From Palsa-147 sp036513895 (GTDB lineage: Bacteria > Acidobacteriota > Terriglobia > Acidiferrales > UBA7541), in contig DATBYF010000070.1 of assembly GCA_036513895.1 (NCBI GenBank), forward strand, positions 4,251-68,250: a DNA stretch of 64,000 nt, written 5' to 3'. Every line of letters starts with the position of its first letter. Positions within the stretch are counted from its first letter, which is position 1. Positions 42,720 through 50,602 of the stretch are shown here, piece after piece. The notes beneath the pieces were generated by a model. The model saw only the letters and a program-made list of their open reading frames with translations. It was not told the origin of the DNA and made no database searches. The position numbers and the translations under genes are program-made.

Positions 42720-43937
42720 ATGAAAATCCTTTTCGTCGCGGGCGGCGTTCCGTCGCGGATTGGCCAGTGCCACGTGCTGGATTTGGTAGAAGCATTGTCG
42801 AAATCTCACGAACTTACAGTCGTATGTTGCGATTTGGGCACTTCTGCCGAGGCAGATGCCAAAGACGGCTTACGGAAAATCGCAACCCTAAAGTGTGTTC
42901 CGAGCCCCAGAAGAAGCTTGCTTTCGAAAGGAATCCGTTGCGTGTGGTCGCGTGCGCCCGTGGCCGTGGAGGGCTATCGCTTTGCCGCTATGCGCGACGC
43001 AGTTTCCGAAGCTACGCGCGACGCAAAGTATGACGTGATTATCTTTGAGCAGTTAGTGACCGCGCAGTACGGCCGCTTAACCAACGGCGCGCCCAAGATA
43101 TTATTTCCGGTCGACTCGGTGAGCCGGCTGAAGTGGCAGCGATATCGCGCGACTCAAAATCCATTCCGGAAGGTCGCATTCTGGGCCGATCACTTGATAA
43201 CTAAGCGATACGAGACGCAAATATATGCAGAATTCGACGGCGTCATGCTTGTTTCTGACACAGACGCAAATTACGTTCTCGAGAACCGCCAACTAAACAC
43301 GTCCAGAGTATTTCTGTTGCCGCTTGCAGTTGACGCTGACTACTTTGCACCCCGCGAACGAAGTGCCGAAAGCGGTATGTCATTGGTCTTTGTGGGCAAC
43401 ATGTTTAACCACATCAACGAAGACGCAATTCTCTGGTTCTTTCGTGAAGTATGGGGTGAGCTAAAACAAGATCTTCCGAAACTAAAACTTTACATCGTTG
43501 GTAATGGCCCAAGCAGTCGGATGAAAGCTCTCGCCGAGACGGATTCAAACGTGATTGTCACAGGATTCCTCGAAGATATCCGGCCACCGATTTGGAATGC
43601 GACCGTTTTTGTGTCCCCACTGCGAATGGGAACAGGCGTCAAAAATAGAATTTTGCAGGCCATGGCGATGGGAAAAGCCATCATTGCGAGTCCACTGACG
43701 ATAGAAGGCATCGCCGTCACAGATGGCGAGCAGGTGCTGGTAGCAGAAAGCGCCGGTGAATGGCTCAGGCGCTGTCTCTCTCTGCTACAAAATGGCGGCG
43801 AGCGAGAGCGCCTGGGACGGGAAGCAAGGAGATACGTCGAGGAGAACCACTCGTTAAGAGCGAAGACATCCCGATTCCTCGATATCGTGAAACAAGTCAC
43901 GATGTCACGGAATGAGGCGCAGACGGAAAGCCTGTAA
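42720..43937 (+). CDS. GT4-type glycosyltransferase
   Basis: A 405-residue GT-B glycosyltransferase. The N-terminus is ILFVAGGVPSRIGQCHVLDLVEAL. The C-terminal domain has LVFVGNMFNHINEDAILWFF, LYIVGNGPSSRMKALAE, VIVTGFLEDIRPPI, and the nucleotide-sugar-binding VSPLRMGTGVKNRILQAMAM, where Gly-Thr-Gly-x-Lys replaces the plain E-x7-E motif. This pattern is common in GT4 enzymes related to the Stp1 family. The sugar is not readable. It lies about 100 bases after the polymerase gene. No membrane segment is visible; the enzyme works at the cytoplasmic face. Confidence 0.88.
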   Translation: MKILFVAGGVPSRIGQCHVLDLVEALSKSHELTVVCCDLGTSAEADAKDGLRKIATLKCVPSPRRSLLSKGIRCVWSRAPVAVEGYRFAAMRDAVSEATRDAKYDVIIFEQLVTAQYGRLTNGAPKILFPVDSVSRLKWQRYRATQNPFRKVAFWADHLITKRYETQIYAEFDGVMLVSDTDANYVLENRQLNTSRVFLLPLAVDADYFAPRERSAESGMSLVFVGNMFNHINEDAILWFFREVWGELKQDLPKLKLYIVGNGPSSRMKALAETDSNVIVTGFLEDIRPPIWNATVFVSPLRMGTGVKNRILQAMAMGKAIIASPLTIEGIAVTDGEQVLVAESAGEWLRRCLSLLQNGGERERLGREARRYVEENHSLRAKTSRFLDIVKQVTMSRNEAQTESL

Positions 43938-43992
43938 CACCCGAAATTCTGAACAGACAGAATGAAATCTGCTTCAACGGCTTACTATCGTT

Positions 43993-44181
43993 GTGTTTCA
44001 TGTGGCAATTCCGGCAGCGGCCATCCTCGATACTTTTGACATGTACTCACCTGCTTACGACCATCCGCAGACTCAGCAAACGTTGAAGAGTTGGTTCAGC
44101 GACGTTGGGTTCACAGACGTTGCGGTGCGCCCGGGACCAAACGGTCTGGTCGGAAGCGCTCAGCGCCCGAAATCAGCTTAG
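43993..44181 (+). pseudogene. C-terminal remnant of a class I methyltransferase
   Basis: This short frame encodes DTFDMYSPAYDHPQTQQTLK and WFSDVGFTDVAVRPGPNGLV, which I recognise as the usual C-terminal end of a family of SAM-dependent methyltransferases. No SAM-binding motif precedes it. Twenty bases upstream, in another frame, ATG 43962 starts a short peptide with YYRCVSCGNSGSG, which could be what is left of the family's zinc-ribbon N-terminus. The likely history is an internal deletion. The next gene is an intact methyltransferase of another type. Confidence 0.55.
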
Positions 44182-44192
44182 CCAGCGGGGAA

Positions 44193-44897
44193 ATGGTGAT
44201 GAGCTCAAATTCTTTGATGAATTACAAAATCGAGCGCGTCATCCCCCTTGATAATCGCGTTAATTTCATCGCGAATCTGTGCAAGGGCCGTTGCGTCATG
44301 CACCTGGGATGCGCTGCGTGGCCTCTTACCGAGCAGCAGTTAGACGACGGCTCGCTCTTGCATCTCGCGCTGTCCAAAGTGTCCCGGCGTGTTTATGGCA
44401 TCGATCTAAATGAAGAGGGACTCGCGTTTCTTCGAGAACGCGGATTCAAAGATTTGATCCGATGGGACGTCGAGAAGCTGGACGACCTTCGACTCGAAGA
44501 GCCCGCTGATGTCATTGTGTCAGGAGAAATTTTGGAGCATCTCTCCAATCCTGGATTGTTCCTCCAAGGAATTTCGCGCTTCATGAAGCGAGAAAAATCC
44601 AAGCTGGTAATTTCGGTGCCAAATGCATTCTCCATACGACATTTTGTTCCCGTGATGTTGCGACAAACTGAACGGGTGATGGATGACCACACCGCCTACT
44701 ACTCGTTCAGCACGCTGAGAGAACTACTGCGACGGCATGATCTGCGAGTCACCGAATCCTATATTTTCGGCAACGTAGGACAGGGTTCCTCGAGATTTAA
44801 AAGATTATTGAAACGCACGATGAACGCGACGTTGATGCACACGTTTCCTCAGGTTTCGGAAGGATTGATGGTCGTTGCAGACGTAAATGAGAACTAA
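44193..44897 (+). CDS. Class I SAM-dependent methyltransferase
   Basis: About 235 residues from the ATG at 44193; further in-frame ATGs at 44199 and 44214 are possible, and the true start is unsure. SAM-binding motif I is VMHLGCAAWPLT, an unusual form of xLDxGCG. Motif II is VYGIDLNEEG. ADVIVSGEILEHLSNPGLFL is the methyltransferase-11-like post-motif with the EHL signature. KLVISVPNAFSIRH follows. It probably methylates a sugar of the repeat unit or a lipid-linked intermediate, judging from location only. Confidence 0.82.
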   Translation: MVMSSNSLMNYKIERVIPLDNRVNFIANLCKGRCVMHLGCAAWPLTEQQLDDGSLLHLALSKVSRRVYGIDLNEEGLAFLRERGFKDLIRWDVEKLDDLRLEEPADVIVSGEILEHLSNPGLFLQGISRFMKREKSKLVISVPNAFSIRHFVPVMLRQTERVMDDHTAYYSFSTLRELLRRHDLRVTESYIFGNVGQGSSRFKRLLKRTMNATLMHTFPQVSEGLMVVADVNEN

Positions 44898-44985
44898 AAG
44901 CTAACGAATCCTGGAATTTGTCGAAGCTCTGAATTATCCCGCAATTAAATTATCTCCCGTTCTCGCAACGTACATCTGAGCTGTT

Positions 44986-46116
44986 ACGAGAGTTCTACTT
45001 AACGCGCTGTCGGCCCGGCAGGGCGGGGGTCAGACATATTTGTTGAACCTGCTTAATTTTCTGCCCGACAAGTTCGAGCTCGAAGTGTTCGTGCTGGCGC
45101 CAGATTGTTTGCTGCTACCGCAGATATCGGGAATCCGAAGAATTTCGGCGAACTGGATGGCGAAAAATCCGATCACCCGTGCCGTGTGGGAACGCATTTA
45201 TTTACCGCGCTTAGTGAAACAACTTGGCGCGGACGTTCTGTTTTGTCCTGGCGGAATCATCGGTGGGAACGTGCCTGGGCCGTGCAAAAGCGTGACGATG
45301 TTTCGAAACATGGTCCCGTTTAGTTCCGTGCATCGGCGCAAGTATTCGTTCGGGTACATGCGTGCGCGTAACTGGATCTTGCGAAGAGTGCTGCTCCGAA
45401 GCATGTTGCGCGCCGACTTCGTCATTTGCCTCTCGGAACATGCAAGAACGGTTATCGAGGAACAAGCGCGCGTCCGTCTAAAGAACGTTACAGTCATCCC
45501 GCATGGTGTGCCGCCTTCGTTTCGGAAGCCGGGAACTGACTCATTGCCAGCGCCGGATTGGCTGCCAGCAGATGGCTACCTTCTTTATGCCTCGACCGTG
45601 GACCACTACAAGTCTCAAATAGAAGTGATTCAAGGCTACGCACTGCTAAAAAAGAAACGAAAAACCAAGGAGAAATTATTGCTGGTAGGCGCGGAGTATT
45701 CGCCGTACGGCCGTAAAGTTCGCGCGGAGATAGAACGATTGGGTCTTCAAAACGATGTGCTCCTTACCGGAATGATTCCGTATTCCATGATGCCGGCGAT
45801 ATATCAGAACGCGCTGGTGAACATATTTGCGTCGGAGTGCGAAAACTGTCCAAACATTTTGCTCGAGGCGTTGGCGGCCGGCCGGCCTGTTCTTTCGTCT
45901 AGCTATCCCCCAATGCCTGAATTTGCCGGCACTGCCGCCGTTTACTTTGATCCGAGGGCGCCGCTCCAGTTGGCCGAGGCATTGGCCGAAACTCTTGATG
46001 ATCCTGCGCTGATGTTGGAGATGGCGCGCCGGGCCGTCGAACGCTCTCGAGATTTCGACTGGCAAACCACTGCCAAAGCGACTTGGTTGGCGATCAGCGA
46101 GCAATGCCCGCAGTAA
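44986..46116 (+). CDS. GT4 glycosyltransferase with conserved N-terminus starting at ACG
   Basis: Coding similarity extends upstream of the first usual start (TTG 45040): the frame reads RVLLNALSARQGGGQTYLLN, the glycine-rich nucleotide loop expected at the start of this GT4 group. The codon where Met should stand (44986) is ACG, and a TGA lies nine bases before it. Between TGA and 45040 no ATG, GTG or TTG occurs. So either ACG initiates, or the start codon is mutated, or a shortened protein starts at 45040. The rest is normal: LLYASTVDHYKSQIEVI, KLLLVGAEYSPYGRKV, and NIFASECENCPNILLEALAA with the ExxxxxxxE motif. Confidence 0.75.
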   Translation, partial: TRVLLNALSARQGGGQTYLLNLLNFLPDKFELEVFVLAPDCLLLPQISGIRRISANWMAKNPITRAVWERIYLPRLVKQLGADVLFCPGGIIGGNVPGPCKSVTMFRNMVPFSSVHRRKYSFGYMRARNWILRRVLLRSMLRADFVICLSEHARTVIEEQARVRLKNVTVIPHGVPPSFRKPGTDSLPAPDWLPADGYLLYASTVDHYKSQIEVIQGYALLKKKRKTKEKLLLVGAEYSPYGRKVRAEIERLGLQNDVLLTGMIPYSMMPAIYQNALVNIFASECENCPNILLEALAAGRPVLSSSYPPMPEFAGTAAVYFDPRAPLQLAEALAETLDDPALMLEMARRAVERSRDFDWQTTAKATWLAISEQCPQ

Positions 46117-46159
46117 GCGCGAGATCGGTGCGGCTTCAGGCGAGCGCGAGATTCAATTG

Positions 46160-47065
46160 ATGCATATCTTGATCTTGGGCGGCACAGGGATGCTGGGGCA
46201 CAAACTCTTCCAGCATCTCCGGAAGCGATATCCCGAAACATACTGCACGATTCGCGGCTCGATTGATCAGCCTCTTCTTCGCTCGGTAGCCCCGTTTCAC
46301 GCGGGCGGCGTAATCGAGCACTGTGACGCTGGGGATTTCCGGATGCTCGAGAATCTGCTCTTGAAACACAGGCCACGGGTGGTCATCAACGGCATTGGCA
46401 TCGTCAAGCAGCGTGCCGAGGCAAAGAAGGCGGTTCCAAGTATTGCGGTGAACGCTCTGCTTCCACACCTGCTTGCCGATGTTTGCGATCGTTGGGGCGG
46501 CAAGCTGATTCATTTCAGCACTGACTGCGTGTTTAGCGGGAAAGCCGGCAACTATCAGGAAAGCGATTCTACCGACGCCGAGGATCTGTATGGCCGGACA
46601 AAGGCACTCGGAGAAATTATTGACGGCACAACGTTAACTCTTCGCACTTCAATTATCGGCCGCGAATTGACGCACTCTGACTCTCTTCTCGAGTGGTTTC
46701 TGAGGCAAGAACACAAACATATCTCCGGCTATACACGCGCGATGTACTCCGGGGTCACCACGAACTACATGGCTCGGATGATTGCGAACTTGATCGAAGC
46801 TCCTTCAATTCCTTCTGGCCTGTTTCAAGTTACAAGCGAGACGATTTCCAAGTTTGACCTTCTATGTTTGCTGAAGCAAGCCTACCAAATAGACGTCGAA
46901 ATCACTCCGGATCCGACACTATTCTGTGACCGAAGTATGAAAGGAGCTAAGTTCGCGAAAGCCACTGGCCAGGTTTGTCCGCCGTGGCCGGCTCTAGTCG
47001 CCGAACTTGCAAACGATGACACGCCTTACGATAGATGGAAGCAGGTCCAGGTTGCGGCATTTTGA
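46160..47065 (+). CDS. RmlD-like sugar-nucleotide C4-reductase (candidate QnlB/WbvR)
   Basis: A 301-residue extended SDR protein. The NAD(P) loop is ILILGGTGMLGHKLFQHL. INGIGIVKQRAEAKKAVPSI matches the substrate-binding strand seen in RmlD relatives. The catalytic set is FSTDCVFSG with Tyr and Lys in LYGRTKALGE (YxxxK). The gene overlaps a CapE/FnlA-like dehydratase and is followed by a C2-epimerase. In the UDP-L-QuiNAc route (QnlA-QnlB-QnlC) the reductase is RmlD-like, whereas in the UDP-L-FucNAc route it is a longer protein with a cupin tail. The short RmlD-like form here favours QuiNAc. Confidence 0.8.
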   Translation: MHILILGGTGMLGHKLFQHLRKRYPETYCTIRGSIDQPLLRSVAPFHAGGVIEHCDAGDFRMLENLLLKHRPRVVINGIGIVKQRAEAKKAVPSIAVNALLPHLLADVCDRWGGKLIHFSTDCVFSGKAGNYQESDSTDAEDLYGRTKALGEIIDGTTLTLRTSIIGRELTHSDSLLEWFLRQEHKHISGYTRAMYSGVTTNYMARMIANLIEAPSIPSGLFQVTSETISKFDLLCLLKQAYQIDVEITPDPTLFCDRSMKGAKFAKATGQVCPPWPALVAELANDDTPYDRWKQVQVAAF

Positions 47066-48116
47066 GGGGAAACGTGTCCTCATAACGGGCGGGACAGGTT
47101 CGCTCGGCAAGACACTAGTCCGACGTTTCCTCGAAGGCAACGACGGAAACCCTGCCAAGATCATCGTACTTTCGCGCGACGAAGCGAAACAGCACTCGAT
47201 GCGCATGGAGTACCAACATCGGATGGCGGCCACCGACGAAATTATTTACCGCAACTTCCAGGAAAAATTGGAATTTCGCATCGGTGACATTCGGGATCCG
47301 CATATCGTAGCGCAAGCGCTGCGCAGCGTCGATATCGTATTCAACGCCGCTGCGCTCAAGCAGGTGCCTACCTGCGAGTATTTTCCCTACGAAGCGGTGC
47401 AAACGAACGTGGGCGGGCCGGAAAACATCGTCCGGGCGATCCAAGAACATCATTTGTCTATCGAGACTGTCGTCGGCGTTTCTACTGACAAAGCCTGCAA
47501 GCCGGTAAATGCCATGGGAATGACGAAAGCACTCCAAGAGCGAGTTTTTATTCAGGCAAATATACGATGCCCGGACACTCGCTTCGTCTGCGTGCGATAC
47601 GGCAATGTTCTCGCCTCGCGGGGTTCGGTGATTCCGCTATTTCACGATCAAATCCGCCATGGCGGACCGGTGACGATTACCACGCCGGAAATGACGCGGT
47701 TCTTGCTCAGCCTGGATAACGCCGTTGATACCATCTTTGCGGCTGTTCGAGAAGGTCTGCCTGGCGAGACGTACGTCCCTCGCGTGCCTTCGGCGCTGGT
47801 GATCAATCTGGCAAAGGCTCTCATCGACGGCCGGGCGATCGAGATGAGAAGCACGGGAATCCGGCCGGGTGAGAAAGTCCACGAGATTCTGATTAGCGAG
47901 GAGGAGGCACATCGTTCGGTCGCACGCAACGCCCACTACGTGATACTTCCGATGTTGCCCGAGCTGCGAAACGAGCGCAGCGGTTCGCCTTGCCTTTCTC
48001 GAGAGTTTAGCTCCGCCGACAATCTGATGACGCTTGAAGAGACTTGCGGCATGCTTCGAAAACAAAGCCTGATGCCGGAGAACGCGCATGAAGAAATCGC
48101 CGAGGTGTTACGTTGA
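47052..48116 (+). CDS. UDP-GlcNAc 4,6-dehydratase/5-epimerase (CapE/FnlA/QnlA-like)
   Basis: I prefer the TTG at 47052, since the protein then begins (M)RHFEGKRVLITGGTGSLG, as family members do; an ATG at 47016 adds twelve residues. Of 354 residues, the Rossmann loop is GGTGSLGKT. FNAAALKQVPTCEYFPYEAV and VSTDKACKPVNAMGMTKALQE are the signature blocks. The catalytic Tyr is replaced by Met (MxxxK), as is usual in CapE/FlaA1-type enzymes. GIRPGEKVHEILISEEEAHR is the C-terminal family motif. It would give UDP-2-acetamido-2,6-dideoxy-4-hexulose for the neighbouring reductase. The stop overlaps the start of the C2-epimerase gene. Confidence 0.9.
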   Translation: MRHFEGKRVLITGGTGSLGKTLVRRFLEGNDGNPAKIIVLSRDEAKQHSMRMEYQHRMAATDEIIYRNFQEKLEFRIGDIRDPHIVAQALRSVDIVFNAAALKQVPTCEYFPYEAVQTNVGGPENIVRAIQEHHLSIETVVGVSTDKACKPVNAMGMTKALQERVFIQANIRCPDTRFVCVRYGNVLASRGSVIPLFHDQIRHGGPVTITTPEMTRFLLSLDNAVDTIFAAVREGLPGETYVPRVPSALVINLAKALIDGRAIEMRSTGIRPGEKVHEILISEEEAHRSVARNAHYVILPMLPELRNERSGSPCLSREFSSADNLMTLEETCGMLRKQSLMPENAHEEIAEVLR

Positions 48117-49252
48117 AGATCATGACGATTCTCGGGACTCGGCCCGAGATCATTCGTCTCAGCCAAATTATCCCCCTCTTGGATCGGCATTCCGAACATA
48201 TCTTGGTGGATACAGGCCAAAACTATGATGCTTCTTTGAGCGAGTTATTTTTTCGCGAGTTGAAGGTGCGCCGACCGGACATCTCCCTCGGAGTGCGTGC
48301 ATCCGGTTTCGGAGATCAGGTCGCGCAGATTTTGTCCCGCGGCGAACAAGTACTTTTGAAAAGACGTCCCGACCGTGTGCTCATTCTTGGCGACACTAAC
48401 AGTGGATTGATGGCGATCGTGGCGCGCCGGCTTGACATTCCGGTTTACCACCTCGAAGCTGGCAACCGCTGCTACGATTTTCGCGTTCCAGAAGAGAGCA
48501 ATCGCCGCATGATCGACCACCTCAGTTCCGTTCTGATGCCCTATACGAATCGCAGCCGGGAGAACCTCTTGCGGGAGGGTATCGCGGGGCAGGATATCTT
48601 CGTAGTTGGCAATCCGATCTACGAGGTTCTGCAGGCCTTCGCTGATCAGATCGCCGCAAGCACTGTCCTGTCTCGACTCGGCGTCAAAGAGAAAGATTTT
48701 TTTCTAGTGACCATGCATCGCGCCGAGAATGTCGATTTCGAGGATCGGTTGCGCAGCTTGATTGACGCGCTTGAACTGCTCCATGAAAGATACCGTTTGC
48801 CGATTGTTGCGTCGTTGCATCCGCGGACCAAGTCCAAGGCCGAACAGTTTGGCATCAGCCTCATTCGTCCAGGTCTAGCTTTTTGTGAGCCGTTTGGATT
48901 CTTCGATTTTATCCGTCTGGAGCAAAGTGCGTTCTGCGTTCTTTCCGATAGCGGAACTGTTCAGGAAGAAGCCTGCATAATGGGAGTACCGAACGTGACC
49001 ATTCGAGATGTGACGGAAAGGCCGGAGACAATCGAGTGCGGTTCAAGCGTTCTCGCCGGCGCCGACGCGCAAACAATCCTTAACATGGTCAGCTTGGTTA
49101 CGCAGAATACCCGGCGGTGGCAACCTCCGGCCGAATATCTTTCGCCGCACGTGTCCGATACTGTAGCTGGAATAGTTCTTGGCTACCGCATCGCCGCTCA
49201 GGACGCGACGTTTCCGCTTGCGAACGCTGCGCCAATGAGCGCCACTCGCTGA
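48113..49252 (+). CDS. UDP-N-acetylglucosamine 2-epimerase-type enzyme (WecB/FnlC/QnlC-like)
   Basis: A 379-residue, non-hydrolysing C2-epimerase of the GT-B-like fold. The TTG start overlaps the previous stop codon. Key blocks are ILGTRPEIIRLSQIIPLLD, LVDTGQNYDASLSELFF, HLEAGNRCYDFRVPEESNRR (with the conserved Glu/Asp of the active site), FLVTMHRAENV, and LSDSGTVQEEACIMGVPNVT. In general such enzymes convert UDP-GlcNAc to UDP-ManNAc. Directly behind the CapE-like and RmlD-like genes it is more likely to act last in the synthesis of UDP-L-QuiNAc or UDP-L-FucNAc. Confidence 0.9.
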   Translation: MKIMTILGTRPEIIRLSQIIPLLDRHSEHILVDTGQNYDASLSELFFRELKVRRPDISLGVRASGFGDQVAQILSRGEQVLLKRRPDRVLILGDTNSGLMAIVARRLDIPVYHLEAGNRCYDFRVPEESNRRMIDHLSSVLMPYTNRSRENLLREGIAGQDIFVVGNPIYEVLQAFADQIAASTVLSRLGVKEKDFFLVTMHRAENVDFEDRLRSLIDALELLHERYRLPIVASLHPRTKSKAEQFGISLIRPGLAFCEPFGFFDFIRLEQSAFCVLSDSGTVQEEACIMGVPNVTIRDVTERPETIECGSSVLAGADAQTILNMVSLVTQNTRRWQPPAEYLSPHVSDTVAGIVLGYRIAAQDATFPLANAAPMSATR

Positions 49253-49282
49253 CCTACGCATCCCAGCACGTAAAAATCTTTC

Positions 49283-50533
49283 ATGCACATCCTGATACTT
49301 GTCGACTGCTATTTTCCGGTTTATAAATCCGGCGCAAAGCAAATCCATGATCTCAGCGACGAATTTCTGCGACACGGGCATGAGGTCACGGTTTTAACGA
49401 CCACGCACGAAATCTCTCAGGATCTCGATGTTTCCATGCAAAACGGCGTGTGCGTCGCCCGCGTGAAGACTCCTCAAATCAAAGGCGTGTCAAATCTGCG
49501 CCGGGGTTTTCATGAGATTCGCATCTCGGCGCTCGTTTGGCGAAAGGCAGGCGCATTTCTCTCGCGACATCCGGCGGATTTGATCGTCTTCTATTCTCCG
49601 ACAATTTTCTGGGGCGCGCTGGTGAGGCGGTTGAAAGCGATATGGCACTGCCGATCTTATTTGATTCTGCGCGATATTTTTCCGGAGTGGGCGGCAGATA
49701 CAGGTGTTCTGAAGCGCGGTTTAACCTATCGGTTCTTTCGCAGGAAGGAGGCCGAACAGTACGTCACCGCTGACGTCATCGGCGTGCAATCAGAAGGCGA
49801 TTTACCCTATTTTGACCATAATTTTGGTGCCGGCCGGTTTCATTTGGAGGTTCTGCGAAACTGGACGAAGCTTGAGGAGCCAAATTCGCAAAAGACAGAG
49901 TTTCGATTGCGGCTCGGCCTGGTGAGCAGGGTCGTCTTCTTCTTCGGTGGAAACATTGGGATCGCGCAGGACATGGACAATCTTCTCAGGCTCGCGGCTA
50001 GTCTCTCGGGCGATCCGCGTATTTTTTTCCTGATCGTCGGCGAAGGCAGCGAAACGCGTCGCCTCGAAGCAACAATTGCCGAACGACGCTTGCCGAACAT
50101 TCGGAGGCTGCCGCCGGTCGAGCAGCGTGAATACGTTTCGATGGTATCCGAATTCGATGTAGGACTAATTTCTCTCGATCGCCGGCTCAAGAATCACAAT
50201 ATTCCCGGAAAATTGCTGAGCTACTTCTACTCGGCGATACCCGTTCTGGCCAGCATCAATCCCGGTTCCGATCTTTTTTCGCTTCTTGAAGGAAATCAGG
50301 CAGGCATATGTCGTGTGAACGGCGACGATAAGGGGCTTCGTGCCGCCGCGCTTCAACTGGTGAATGACCCTCACTTGCGGTACCGCATGGGTCGAAACGG
50401 CCGGTTGCTTCTGGAAGAGAAGTTCTCAGTCGAATCAGCGGCGGTACAAATCTTGCAGCACCTTCCTCGTTCAGTGCCGACGCTCGAACCTCGCGTCTTG
50501 CTGCCAGCCCTAAACGTGCCAGTAATCTCATGA
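49283..50533 (+). CDS. WbuB-like GT4 glycosyltransferase
   Basis: A 416-residue GT-B enzyme. ILILVDCYFPVYKSGAKQI is the N-terminal loop. YLILRDIFPEWAADTGVL is the block that marks the WbuB-like group, and VFFFGGNIGIAQDMDNLL opens the C-terminal domain. The acceptor region NHNIPGKLLSYFYSAIPVLA replaces the common E-x7-E motif with a Pro-Gly-Lys form. E. coli WbuB transfers L-FucNAc, which fits the three 6-deoxy-sugar genes immediately upstream; QuiNAc is thus a reasonable donor. This donor assignment is inference. Confidence 0.85.
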   Translation: MHILILVDCYFPVYKSGAKQIHDLSDEFLRHGHEVTVLTTTHEISQDLDVSMQNGVCVARVKTPQIKGVSNLRRGFHEIRISALVWRKAGAFLSRHPADLIVFYSPTIFWGALVRRLKAIWHCRSYLILRDIFPEWAADTGVLKRGLTYRFFRRKEAEQYVTADVIGVQSEGDLPYFDHNFGAGRFHLEVLRNWTKLEEPNSQKTEFRLRLGLVSRVVFFFGGNIGIAQDMDNLLRLAASLSGDPRIFFLIVGEGSETRRLEATIAERRLPNIRRLPPVEQREYVSMVSEFDVGLISLDRRLKNHNIPGKLLSYFYSAIPVLASINPGSDLFSLLEGNQAGICRVNGDDKGLRAAALQLVNDPHLRYRMGRNGRLLLEEKFSVESAAVQILQHLPRSVPTLEPRVLLPALNVPVIS

Positions 50534-50602
50534 CGTTCTCGGTCTTGAACTTTCAGCGGCACACTGTACTGGCTAAGCACCAACCGCCTATCGCCTAATT
50601 TC

